64,000 nt of DNA from the NCBI GenBank assembly GCA_025210295.1, contig JAOASC010000046.1, forward strand, positions 124,001 through 188,000, in the 5' to 3' direction. Position numbers and translations under genes: made by a program. The notes beneath the pieces are model-generated. The model was not told the DNA's origin and searched no databases. It saw only the letters and a program-made list of their open reading frames with translations. Position 1 is the stretch's first letter. Every line of letters starts with the position of its first letter. Below are positions 16,964-25,266 of the stretch, piece by piece. Source of the DNA: Flavobacteriales bacterium. Lineage in GTDB: Bacteria; Bacteroidota; Bacteroidia; Flavobacteriales_D; Parvicellaceae.

Positions 16964-18235
16964 ATGTCACTATTTAAGCAGCTATTTAAATCTGATTTTA
17001 TTAAAAACTCTTCCATTCTAATAATGGGAACAGTTTTGGCTCAGCTTATCCCTATTTTAGCTCAGCCATTTATCAGGAGGGTTTATACAGATGCTGAAAC
17101 TGGCCGTTTAGATTTATACATGAGTTTTGTAGCAATATTGGCTTCATTTGTTCACCTCAATTATGCCAAAACGATTGTGATTCCCAAAAGCGAACAATCA
17201 GCCTCAAATTTATTAGCTGGATCGGTAGTCAGTAGCTTTGTTGTGTCGTTCTTCATTTTGATTATTTTTTTATTATTTGGTGAATCGATTTTAATTTTTT
17301 TCAATCTTCCTATTGCGTTTTTACCTTGGATGAAATTTATTCCTTTTAGTATCTTTTTAATTGGTTCCTACAATTCTATTACATTTTGGTTAACCAGACA
17401 GAAAAAGTTCAAAGCTATTGCCCTAAATAAATTTTCAAGAAGAACAGGAGAAGCAGGGACGCAAATACTGGCTAAAAACATTAGCTCAAACGGGCTTATT
17501 ATTGGAGTAATCGTCGGGGACATCATTAACCTTTTTAGTAATTTAATTCAACTAAAAAACACCTCTTTCAGTTTCAACAACCTCTCATTTCAAAAAATTA
17601 AGTCTGAATTTAAAAACTATAAAGACTTTCCTATCTATAGTTTATTACCAACAGTTTTGAACACATTAAGCTCCAATCTCCCTGTGATTATGATTACCTC
17701 ATTTTTCTCTGATAAAATAGCAGGTCAGTTTGGTTTAAGTCGAATGGTTTTAGCAATTCCATTAGCGTTAATTTCTGTTTCCATATCGCAAGTATTACTG
17801 CAAAAAGTTGCTGAAAAGCGCCAAAACAATGAGAACGTCAAGTTGTTGATGAGAAATGTATTGTTTTTTTTAGGAGGTATATCAATTATTGGTACCATCA
17901 TTATTTATTTTTTTAGTTCTCCTTTATTTAACATGGCATTCGGAGGTAAATGGGAATTAGCAGCAACGTTATCTCAAACACTAATTTTTTATTTTAGCAT
18001 TTCATTTATTGCCACTCCTATTTCTGTTATTTTCATTGCTTTTGAAGAAGTTAAAATTAATAGTATTTGGCAAACCATGCATTTTTTAGCTATTGCTTCA
18101 CTCTATTTCTTCCAACACCTCCCCATTTTAGAGTTTATTCAAACATTCACAATCATCAACATTATCTCTTATAGCATCTATATCTCTCTTACGTATTATA
18201 TCATAAAAAAATACCACCAAAGCATTTTAAAATAA
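16964..18235 (+). CDS. Wzx-like polysaccharide flippase (second of two)
   Basis: 423 residues, about 12 to 14 hydrophobic helices. The N-terminus has SSILIMGTVLAQLIPILAQPFI and RRVYTDAETGRLDLYMS, again MOP/Wzx style, with KYKDFPIYS-like segments (FKNYKDFPIYSLLPTVLN) shared with the upstream copy (KYKDFPLINSLHA). Two adjacent flippases may serve two repeat units or may act as a pair. It is followed 26 bases later by the polymerase-like gene, with a TACCTTTG box in between. Confidence 0.87.
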   Translation: MSLFKQLFKSDFIKNSSILIMGTVLAQLIPILAQPFIRRVYTDAETGRLDLYMSFVAILASFVHLNYAKTIVIPKSEQSASNLLAGSVVSSFVVSFFILIIFLLFGESILIFFNLPIAFLPWMKFIPFSIFLIGSYNSITFWLTRQKKFKAIALNKFSRRTGEAGTQILAKNISSNGLIIGVIVGDIINLFSNLIQLKNTSFSFNNLSFQKIKSEFKNYKDFPIYSLLPTVLNTLSSNLPVIMITSFFSDKIAGQFGLSRMVLAIPLALISVSISQVLLQKVAEKRQNNENVKLLMRNVLFFLGGISIIGTIIIYFFSSPLFNMAFGGKWELAATLSQTLIFYFSISFIATPISVIFIAFEEVKINSIWQTMHFLAIASLYFFQHLPILEFIQTFTIINIISYSIYISLTYYIIKKYHQSILK

Positions 18236-18240
18236 AATTT

Positions 18241-18248
18241 TACCTTTG
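18241..18248 (+). promoter_or_regulatory. -7 box before the polymerase-like gene
   Basis: TACCTTTG matches TAnnTTTG and ends 13 bases before the ATG at 18262. The -33 region is A-rich without TTTG. Confidence 0.4.
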
Positions 18249-18261
18249 CCAAAATTTTTGA

Positions 18262-19461
18262 ATGATTCTATTTCTTAAAAGACATACCTTATTTAGCGTA
18301 TATACCTTTATACTTTTAATTCTGGGCTATGGTATGTGGGAAACATCGGGCAGTAAATACTTGGCTAACCTAGGTATTTATTTTTTCTCCTTTTCTGCAT
18401 CTTACTTTTTAGTCTTGAACTTAATAAAGAGACGAGCGCATTTATTGCAATTTAAGTTCAACATCAAACTGTTTAAGTTTGAATATATCATTGCATTATC
18501 CGTTATGCTAATTATTGCCCATTACCTCTATTTGGGTTATATCCCTGTCATTCGAGCTATGGGGCTAAACACTATTGACGAGATAGCCTGGGTACGGACT
18601 AATATTACAATCAACAACAATACTTTCTTCAATTACGCTAGCAGCATTTTAATTAGAGCCGTTCTTCCTTTTACATTGCTTTATCTTGCAACACGAAAAC
18701 AAACAGCTTTATTAATCGCCCTAAGTTTACTATTTAGTTTTTATGCTTTTTCTTTAATGCAAAAAAGTTATATCGTTACGCTTATTTTACCAACTTTAAT
18801 TTACGCGATCTACAATAAAAAAATTATTCAATCTGTTTTCAACTTATTTTTAATTGTAGGGATAATATTAAGCATTGGCTATATCAGTAACCCCAAGTTA
18901 AACCCAACCAAACAGCCTCCTAAACCAACGACAACAATTAAAAAGAAAACTCCTCCCCCTAAAAGTACACTTAGCCCTATTCTATTGGGGTTAAAAAACA
19001 GGGTACTTGTTGTCCCGGGAAGAATGGTTTCGAATTGGTTTGACCACGTCCCCAACACGCTCCCTTTTCTTGGGGTAGATGGCTATAGAATCATTGCAAA
19101 AATCCGAGGAAAAGAGCACCATGATTATGGAAAAGACTTATACCCCATTATCAGTGCTAAATTTCATAAAAGAGGATTAACTGGGACCGTAAATGTAGCT
19201 AGTTTTATGTATGAATATGCATATTTTGGAAAACTAGGGTTAATTTTATCTGGCCTTATTCTTTCTAGTATTATCGCTTTTTGTGAAGTACTGTTTTCGA
19301 AACATTTTATTTTAAAATTAGCCATTAACCTTTATCCTATTCTTATTTTAAGTTCAACAGCTTTAACCACCTCTTTATTATCTGGTGGCTGGATCTTTTT
19401 AATTCTTTTATACATTACCTACCAACATCATTTAAGTTTTCAGTCCCTTAAGACAGTATAA
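18262..19461 (+). CDS. O-antigen/oligosaccharide polymerase-like membrane protein (Wzy-type)
   Basis: 399 residues with about ten membrane helices. A large loop around residues 213-300 begins with a proline- and lysine-rich linker (KQPPKPTTTIKKKTPPPKS) and contains two arginine-bearing segments (GLKNRVLVVPGRMVSNWF, DGYRIIAKIRG). Wzy polymerases have such long, arginine-bearing periplasmic loops. Sequence identity in this class is always low, so the call rests on topology and on position between a flippase and a glycosyltransferase. The following gene starts 1 base after the stop. Confidence 0.65.
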   Translation: MILFLKRHTLFSVYTFILLILGYGMWETSGSKYLANLGIYFFSFSASYFLVLNLIKRRAHLLQFKFNIKLFKFEYIIALSVMLIIAHYLYLGYIPVIRAMGLNTIDEIAWVRTNITINNNTFFNYASSILIRAVLPFTLLYLATRKQTALLIALSLLFSFYAFSLMQKSYIVTLILPTLIYAIYNKKIIQSVFNLFLIVGIILSIGYISNPKLNPTKQPPKPTTTIKKKTPPPKSTLSPILLGLKNRVLVVPGRMVSNWFDHVPNTLPFLGVDGYRIIAKIRGKEHHDYGKDLYPIISAKFHKRGLTGTVNVASFMYEYAYFGKLGLILSGLILSSIIAFCEVLFSKHFILKLAINLYPILILSSTALTTSLLSGGWIFLILLYITYQHHLSFQSLKTV

Positions 19462-19462
19462 T

Positions 19463-20611
19463 ATGGCAGCAACAAACAAGACAATTGCATTATTGGTTTT
19501 TAACAATTTTAAAAACGATAGTCGAGTACTAAAAGAAGCCCTTTCATTATCCAAAGCAGGATATAACGTTGAGGTTATCGCTCACCATGATAAAGGACTT
19601 GAAAAAGAAGAAAAAATAGGGGAAGTAACAGTGAAACGTGTGAGTTACTTAGACCGAACAACAGCTGGCACATTCACTAAAATCATAGCATATATCCAAT
19701 TTATTTTTGCTGCTTTAAAACAAACTAAAAATGCTGATTTTTTACACTGCAACGACTTAAACACCTTACCGATTGGATATTTAGCAAAAAAAGTATACCG
19801 CAGAACAGTCAAAATTGTGTATGATGCTCATGAATACGAAACTGAAGTCAATCACTTAAAAGGATTCAAACAGCAGTTAATCAAATTTGAAGAAAGGCAA
19901 CTAATTAAACATGCTGATGCTACCATTACTGTTAGTGATGCTATTGCCAAAGAGTATAAAAAACTTTACCCTAATATTGATACTCCTAGACTTGTTTTAA
20001 ACTGTCCAAATTACAAGAAAATAGAAAATCAAGATTTATTTCGAAAACATTTTAATCTCCCTGAAGACGTTACGATCTTCCTTTTTCAAGGAAACCTAAG
20101 CAAAGGAAGGGGAATAGAGTTAACTATTGAAGCTTTTAAAAATGTTTCTGACAAAAAGAATGTGATTGTTTTTATGGGCTATGGGAATTTAGAAAACCTA
20201 ATTAAACAAACTGCCCAAGAGGAATCTAATATCTTTTTCCACGAAGCTGTTCCTCAAAAAAACTTACTTAATTATACCACTTCAGCAGATTTTGGTATCC
20301 TTTTCTATGAAAACAGTTGTCTTAACCACTATTATTGTTCTCCCAATAAAATGTTTGAGTACATTATGGCAGAAATACCTGTTATCATCTCAAATCTTTA
20401 TGAGATGAAGAAAATTATTAACCAATACAAAGTTGGAGTAATCGCAGAAGAAAACACTCCTGAAGGATTGATAGAAGCGATAAAAAAAGCCAGTCTTTTA
20501 GACAGAGCTGAAACCCATCAGAACTTACTTCAAACTAAACAAATTTACAACTGGGAAAACCAAGAAAAAGAACTTGTTGAGATCTATCACACTTTAGATG
20601 CTAACAAATAG
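19463..20611 (+). CDS. Family 4 glycosyltransferase
   Basis: 382 residues of GT-B fold. The N-terminal half starts with IALLVFNNFKNDSRVLKEALSL, the acceptor domain of GT4 enzymes that act on lipid-linked intermediates. The C-terminal donor domain shows FLFQGNLSKGRGIELTIEAF and SPNKMFEYIMAEIPVIIS with the conserved acidic/EPxxx-type helix. It uses a nucleotide sugar to extend the repeat unit in the cytoplasm. Tightly linked (1 base) to the polymerase-like gene. Its end overlaps the convergent gene by 25 bases. Confidence 0.9.
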   Translation: MAATNKTIALLVFNNFKNDSRVLKEALSLSKAGYNVEVIAHHDKGLEKEEKIGEVTVKRVSYLDRTTAGTFTKIIAYIQFIFAALKQTKNADFLHCNDLNTLPIGYLAKKVYRRTVKIVYDAHEYETEVNHLKGFKQQLIKFEERQLIKHADATITVSDAIAKEYKKLYPNIDTPRLVLNCPNYKKIENQDLFRKHFNLPEDVTIFLFQGNLSKGRGIELTIEAFKNVSDKKNVIVFMGYGNLENLIKQTAQEESNIFFHEAVPQKNLLNYTTSADFGILFYENSCLNHYYCSPNKMFEYIMAEIPVIISNLYEMKKIINQYKVGVIAEENTPEGLIEAIKKASLLDRAETHQNLLQTKQIYNWENQEKELVEIYHTLDANK

Positions 20612-21792
20612 TTTACAGCATTAACAAATAAAGGCAAAAGGGTTTGCTGTTTGTCTTTTAAACAATAATCGGAAGAACCAAAAACAAATATTTGCGGATT
20701 GTTTTGTTGTTTAAACTCAAACACTCCGCCTGTTTTATCTGCTCCATCCTTTTTTTCACAGGGAACACTCACTATTTTTTGATAAAAACAGTAGGGATTC
20801 CCACCTACTAAATACGCTGCACTTCCTAAAACTTTAGTAATATTCCCCATATCACCTCCTTTAAACACAGGATGACTCAACTCATTGATATAAACCTCAC
20901 CTTTCCCTATATTTTTTCCTCCAAAATTAGAATTAATCATTGTATATAATTCACTACAACTATCAACCTTTCCTTTCCAACTCTGTAGCTTATCATCATT
21001 TCTTGCCATTTCAGAGCAACCAGATACCTGAAATCGACCTTTTATTTGATCGTAACAAAACTTAGCATAAAAAATATCTGATGAGGCGATTAATAGCTTG
21101 CCACCTCTTTCAAGGAATTCCTTAACATTTTTCATCATCAATGGCGACCAAAAAATTAGCCTTCCGTATAAAACCAACAGTTTTGTTTTTGAGATATCAA
21201 GAGAATGCTCAAGGTCTAAATCTGAGACATAATTAACGGTATAGGTCTGCTCTATCTTGGAAAAAAAAGGAGCAAGACCTTTTGTCCATTGATCCAATAC
21301 TACACTTCTTTGTTCACTAATAAAAGAGGAATCAGACTCGAAGATTCGCTGCTCATTACTAGGGGTATAAAAATGTTTATTCATTAAAGGCACTACAACA
21401 GTAATATCAGCCGCTTCTTCTGATTTTACGATAAAAGGATGTTTCTTATTCACGACATAAATACCTGAAGTAAAGTTATTTTGTATAGCTATAGTTTCTG
21501 TTTTATAACCTTGAGTTAGGAAGTCTACATTATCAAAATAATCGTATGTTTTATGAACATCAACCGCTGTATCCAACACTGTATTATTCGTAACGACATT
21601 ATTGACATTTAACGGAAAACGAGCAACACTTGCATTAGAAGTAATCTGGAAGTTTATTTCCTGATTCTCTAAATAAGCAATTGGCTTAAAAATTATTTCT
21701 GTACTTTTGTGAGACGAGATTTGTTCTTTTACTATAAAAATAAATAGAACAACAAAAATGATAATTTTTACTATTTTTAAGTCTTTAAACAT
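20587..21792 (-). CDS. Membrane-anchored protein resembling the N,N-dimethylformamidase beta-subunit C-terminal domain
   Basis: 401 residues with an N-terminal membrane anchor (about 7-21). The middle holds LLVLYGRLIFWSPLMMKNVKEF and LERGGKLLIASSDIFY, closely resembling the segment of dimethylformamidase beta-like proteins in which a polar-aromatic-WSP motif is followed by a glycine-rich strand. It is the only minus-strand gene between 14682 and 25237. Function is unknown; hydrolysis of an N-acyl or amide group on the glycan is speculation. It starts 5 bases from the divergent ligase gene, so no space is left for two separate promoters. Confidence 0.5.
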   Translation of the reverse strand: MFKDLKIVKIIIFVVLFIFIVKEQISSHKSTEIIFKPIAYLENQEINFQITSNASVARFPLNVNNVVTNNTVLDTAVDVHKTYDYFDNVDFLTQGYKTETIAIQNNFTSGIYVVNKKHPFIVKSEEAADITVVVPLMNKHFYTPSNEQRIFESDSSFISEQRSVVLDQWTKGLAPFFSKIEQTYTVNYVSDLDLEHSLDISKTKLLVLYGRLIFWSPLMMKNVKEFLERGGKLLIASSDIFYAKFCYDQIKGRFQVSGCSEMARNDDKLQSWKGKVDSCSELYTMINSNFGGKNIGKGEVYINELSHPVFKGGDMGNITKVLGSAAYLVGGNPYCFYQKIVSVPCEKKDGADKTGGVFEFKQQNNPQIFVFGSSDYCLKDKQQTLLPLFVNAVNYLLASKV

Positions 21793-21797
21793 TTTAA

Positions 21798-23027
21798 ATG
21801 CCCATTAGTTGGAACAAACTCAAAGATAAAGCAAATTATTATCTAATTCTATTTATTGCTTTTTTTATTCCTTTAAAAAAAGAAGCGATAGCTCCTTTGA
21901 TTATCCTTTTTTTTATCAGCTCCCTGTGGAATAAAAGACCTCACCTGAGACTCAACATTAATTGGAGGGTTTTTATTATTATTGGTTTTTATTTTTTTGG
22001 AATTCTCAGTCTATTCTATGGAAAAAACACCTCTAATACCTGGTTTAACAATGAAATTAAACTCTCCCTTTTTGTGTTTCCCGTTGCCTTTTTAATCAGC
22101 AATCTCGACTTTAAAAGTATTTACAGGTCTATTTTAAAAAGTTTTGTTGAGGGGACTTTAATGGCCATCATGCTTTCCCTAATCAATGCTATCATCCGCT
22201 ATTATTACGAAAGAGAAAGTACTGTTTTTTTCTACAGTGAGCTTTCTTATTTTGCACATACAAGTTACTTTAGTCTATATTTAAATTTTGCAATATCCAT
22301 ACTTTACTTTTTCTGGTTCTCACCATCTAAAAAAAATTACATCCCTCCCTACCTTAACTTTGGACTTTCTTTTTTCTTTAGCTTAACGATCTTATTGTTA
22401 GCTTCTAAAACAGGGGTTATTACCATGTTAATCACCCATTTAATTGGTATTGGTTTTTGGGTTATCCGCTATAGAAAATTTAAACAAGCCGCTATCCTCT
22501 TAGGAGCCTTATCCATCTTAATCTCCGTTGGACTCTACCAATCTCCTCAAGTTGTTAATCGTCTAATAACCATGAAAGATTCTATTCTCAATTATAATGG
22601 CACGCCAAATTCATCAAGCACTGTTCGACTTGCTGTTTGGTCGGAAGCGATAGAACTTATCAAAGCGAAGCCTATTCTTGGATATGGCGTTGGAGATGTT
22701 ACTGATGAGCTTACCAAACGATATGAAGAACGTGGTTTCTCTGTGCTTGCTAAAAAGCATTTAAACAGCCACAACCAATATATACAGATCCTAATTGGTT
22801 CTGGTGTTATTGGTTTATTTTATTTTTTATTTCTCATTATTTACCCTTTCAAAAGTATAGGCAAGCCAGTAGACCTACTGATTTACCTTTTCTTTTTCCT
22901 ATTAATTCTGATTAACTTCCTTACAGAATCTATGTTAGAAACACAATCGGGCGTGGTCTTTTTCGCATTTTTCATTACCCTCTTCTATAGTTTAGCCTCA
23001 GAACAAAAACAGATCCATAAAATTTAA
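21798..23027 (+). CDS. O-antigen ligase family protein (WaaL/Wzy_C)
   Basis: 409 residues with about 11 to 12 membrane helices. The Wzy_C domain is seen near residues 190-340: RLAVWSEAIELIKAKPILGYG, then the large loop with KKHLNSHNQYIQILIGSGVIG, the SHNxYxQ motif of O-antigen ligases. Such proteins join a finished polysaccharide from undecaprenyl pyrophosphate to lipid A core, or glycosylate proteins, at the periplasmic face. The start is divergent from the amidase-like gene with only 5 bases between them. Confidence 0.85.
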   Translation: MPISWNKLKDKANYYLILFIAFFIPLKKEAIAPLIILFFISSLWNKRPHLRLNINWRVFIIIGFYFFGILSLFYGKNTSNTWFNNEIKLSLFVFPVAFLISNLDFKSIYRSILKSFVEGTLMAIMLSLINAIIRYYYERESTVFFYSELSYFAHTSYFSLYLNFAISILYFFWFSPSKKNYIPPYLNFGLSFFFSLTILLLASKTGVITMLITHLIGIGFWVIRYRKFKQAAILLGALSILISVGLYQSPQVVNRLITMKDSILNYNGTPNSSSTVRLAVWSEAIELIKAKPILGYGVGDVTDELTKRYEERGFSVLAKKHLNSHNQYIQILIGSGVIGLFYFLFLIIYPFKSIGKPVDLLIYLFFFLLILINFLTESMLETQSGVVFFAFFITLFYSLASEQKQIHKI

Positions 23028-23028
23028 T

Positions 23029-23036
23029 TAAATTTG
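23029..23036 (+). promoter_or_regulatory. -7 box before the GT2 gene
   Basis: TAAATTTG matches TAnnTTTG and lies 23 bases before the TTG start at 23060, overlapping the ligase stop region. No -33 TTTG is visible. Confidence 0.4.
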
Positions 23037-23059
23037 TAGGCCAATCAACAAAGATAATT

Positions 23060-24067
23060 TTGAAAGTAGCTGTTGTTATACCTTGTAAAAATGAAGAAAA
23101 TTACATCGAGAAATGTATTTATTCTATTTTAAACTCTAGTTATCCAATAGACTTAATAGACATTTATGTTTGTGATGGGTTAAGCACTGATGCTACCCCT
23201 CGAATAGTTGAAAATATAGCCCTAAAGCACCCTCAAGTTCATTTATTAATCAATCAAGCTCAAACCACTCCCCAAGGATTGAATTTAGGGCTAAAAACAG
23301 CGACTAGCGATCTTAAGATTATACTTGGAGCACATGCTGAGGTTGACAAAGAGTTCATTAGTGAAAATGTAAAAGCCATTCAAAAGGACTCCAGTATTGG
23401 CTGTGCAGGTGGAGTAATTCAAAATGTTTTCGAAAATAAAACATCAGAAATAATTGGGGCTGCTATGTCTTCTCCATTTGGTGTTGGAAATGCACATTTT
23501 AGAACTGGCGGAAAAGAAGGTTTTGTTGACACTGTTGCTTTTGGAGCCTATAAAAAAGAAGTCTTTGAGACTATTGGCTACTTTGATGAAGAATTAGTAA
23601 GAAATCAAGATGATGAGTTTAATTTTCGGTTAATCAAAAATGGCTATAAAATATGGTTATCTCCAAAAATCATTTCGCTTTACTATGTAAGGGCTTCTTA
23701 TCAAAAACTATTTAGGCAATATTATCAGTACGGATATTGGAAAGTTTTTGTCAATAAAAAACACCAAACGGTTACCTCTATCAGGCAATTAATTCCTTTA
23801 TTTTTTGTCCTATTTTTAATTTTTGGATCGATTTTATCATTTCTGAACATCTACTTATTGGGACTTTTTGTCCTGACACTAGGATGTTATTTTATCTTAG
23901 GACTTTATTTTGCTAAAAAGGTCAGTAGCTTTAAACAGCTATTCCCTGTATTTTTTACATTTTTGGTTCTTCATATCAGTTATGGTTCAGGCTATCTAAA
24001 AGGGATTATAGACTTTATGCTACTCAATAAACAACCCCAGAAAAAGAGTATGGAACTTACTCGTTAA
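23060..24067 (+). CDS. Family 2 glycosyltransferase, membrane-anchored (TTG start)
   Basis: 335 residues starting with TTG; the GT-A core begins at once with VAVVIPCKNEENYIEKCI, so no other start is possible without losing it. DGLSTDATPRIV holds the DxSxD-type UDP site, GAHAEVD replaces the DxD metal motif, and NQDDEFNFRL is the ED acceptor motif. C-terminal hydrophobic spans (about 240-290 and 300-325) anchor it in the inner membrane, as in ExoA-like transferases of succinoglycan synthesis. It precedes the 2-epimerase by 27 bases. Confidence 0.88.
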   Translation: MKVAVVIPCKNEENYIEKCIYSILNSSYPIDLIDIYVCDGLSTDATPRIVENIALKHPQVHLLINQAQTTPQGLNLGLKTATSDLKIILGAHAEVDKEFISENVKAIQKDSSIGCAGGVIQNVFENKTSEIIGAAMSSPFGVGNAHFRTGGKEGFVDTVAFGAYKKEVFETIGYFDEELVRNQDDEFNFRLIKNGYKIWLSPKIISLYYVRASYQKLFRQYYQYGYWKVFVNKKHQTVTSIRQLIPLFFVLFLIFGSILSFLNIYLLGLFVLTLGCYFILGLYFAKKVSSFKQLFPVFFTFLVLHISYGSGYLKGIIDFMLLNKQPQKKSMELTR

Positions 24068-24094
24068 TACTATTTAGAATATTACTAAGGATTT

Positions 24095-25237
24095 ATGAAA
24101 ATTATAACAATTATTGGAGCAAGACCTCAAATTATCAAAGCGGCAGCATTAAGTAGAGCTATCTCTAATCACTTCGCTGACACTATTTCTGAAATTATTG
24201 TTCATACTGGACAACATTATGACCAAAACATGTCAGAAGTTTTTTTCGATGAATTAGGAATACCTAAGCCGACTATCAACTTAAATATTGGCTCTGGATC
24301 CCATGGCAAGCAAACAGCCTTAATGATAGAAAAAATCGAAGAGATACTCATTGAGGAACAGCCCAATGCACTTGTTGTATATGGCGACACCAACTCTACC
24401 TTAGCAGCTACGATTGCCGCATCTAAAATTCATGTCCCTATAGTACATATTGAAGCTGGACTACGTTCATTCAACAAAAAAATGCCTGAGGAAATCAATA
24501 GAATCATGTGCGACCATGCTTCTTCTCTTTTATTTTCGCCAACAAAAGCTGGCTATCAAAATTTATTAGCGGAAGGTTTTAAAGCTTCATCATCATTGCC
24601 ATACACAGCCGATAATCCAGGTATTTTTCATTGTGGAGATGTGATGTATGACAACAGCTTATACTTCTCTGAACTCAGTGCTAAAGAATCTACCATAATC
24701 GATGATTTAGGACTTACTAAAGGAGCGTTTATTTTAGCTACTGTTCACCGAAATGACAACACCGACAACAAAGCGCATCTAACTGCTATTTTTGAAGCTT
24801 TTGAAAGTATTGCAACCCAGCATAATCAGACGATAGTTCTTCCATTACACCCTAGAACAAAAAAGATGTTGCACCAGTTATTTAGTGAAGCATTTGTAAC
24901 TAGCTTATTAAGTAATAAAAACATTCAAATTATTGAACCTGTATCATTTTTAGACATGATTGCACTTGAAATGCACAGCAAAATGATTATCACTGATAGT
25001 GGAGGGGTTCAGAAAGAAGCGTTTTTCTTTAAAAAACCATGTATTATTCTTCGACCAGAAACTGAATGGATTGAATTAGTAGAATGTGGAGCTGCTAAAA
25101 TCGTTGGTGCAGATAAAAAGCTAATTCTGGAGAGTTTTGATTATTTTGAAAAAGCAAATAACCTTTCTTTTCCTGAGTTGTTTGGTGATGGAAAGGCTGC
25201 TAAATTTATAGGAGAACAACTATTAACGAGTCTATAA
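24095..25237 (+). CDS. wbpI: Non-hydrolysing UDP-sugar 2-epimerase, WbpI/WlbD-like
   Basis: 380 residues of the WecB/WbpI fold. The N-terminus TIIGARPQIIKAAALSR has ARPQ..KAA, typical of UDP-GlcNAc3NAcA 2-epimerases (WbpI, WlbD), whereas WecB usually reads GTRPE. HTGQHYDQNM, EAGLRSFNKKMPEEINR and NPGIFHCGDVMYDN are further WbpI-type signatures, and HRNDNTDN holds the catalytic-loop histidine. In P. aeruginosa and Bordetella this is the last step to UDP-ManNAc3NAcA. The four preceding enzyme families are encoded at 36354-42924. Assignment over WecB is by motif only. Confidence 0.8.
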   Translation: MKIITIIGARPQIIKAAALSRAISNHFADTISEIIVHTGQHYDQNMSEVFFDELGIPKPTINLNIGSGSHGKQTALMIEKIEEILIEEQPNALVVYGDTNSTLAATIAASKIHVPIVHIEAGLRSFNKKMPEEINRIMCDHASSLLFSPTKAGYQNLLAEGFKASSSLPYTADNPGIFHCGDVMYDNSLYFSELSAKESTIIDDLGLTKGAFILATVHRNDNTDNKAHLTAIFEAFESIATQHNQTIVLPLHPRTKKMLHQLFSEAFVTSLLSNKNIQIIEPVSFLDMIALEMHSKMIITDSGGVQKEAFFFKKPCIILRPETEWIELVECGAAKIVGADKKLILESFDYFEKANNLSFPELFGDGKAAKFIGEQLLTSL

Positions 25238-25266
25238 ACCAACTTAACTTTTTCTAAAAGCAATAA

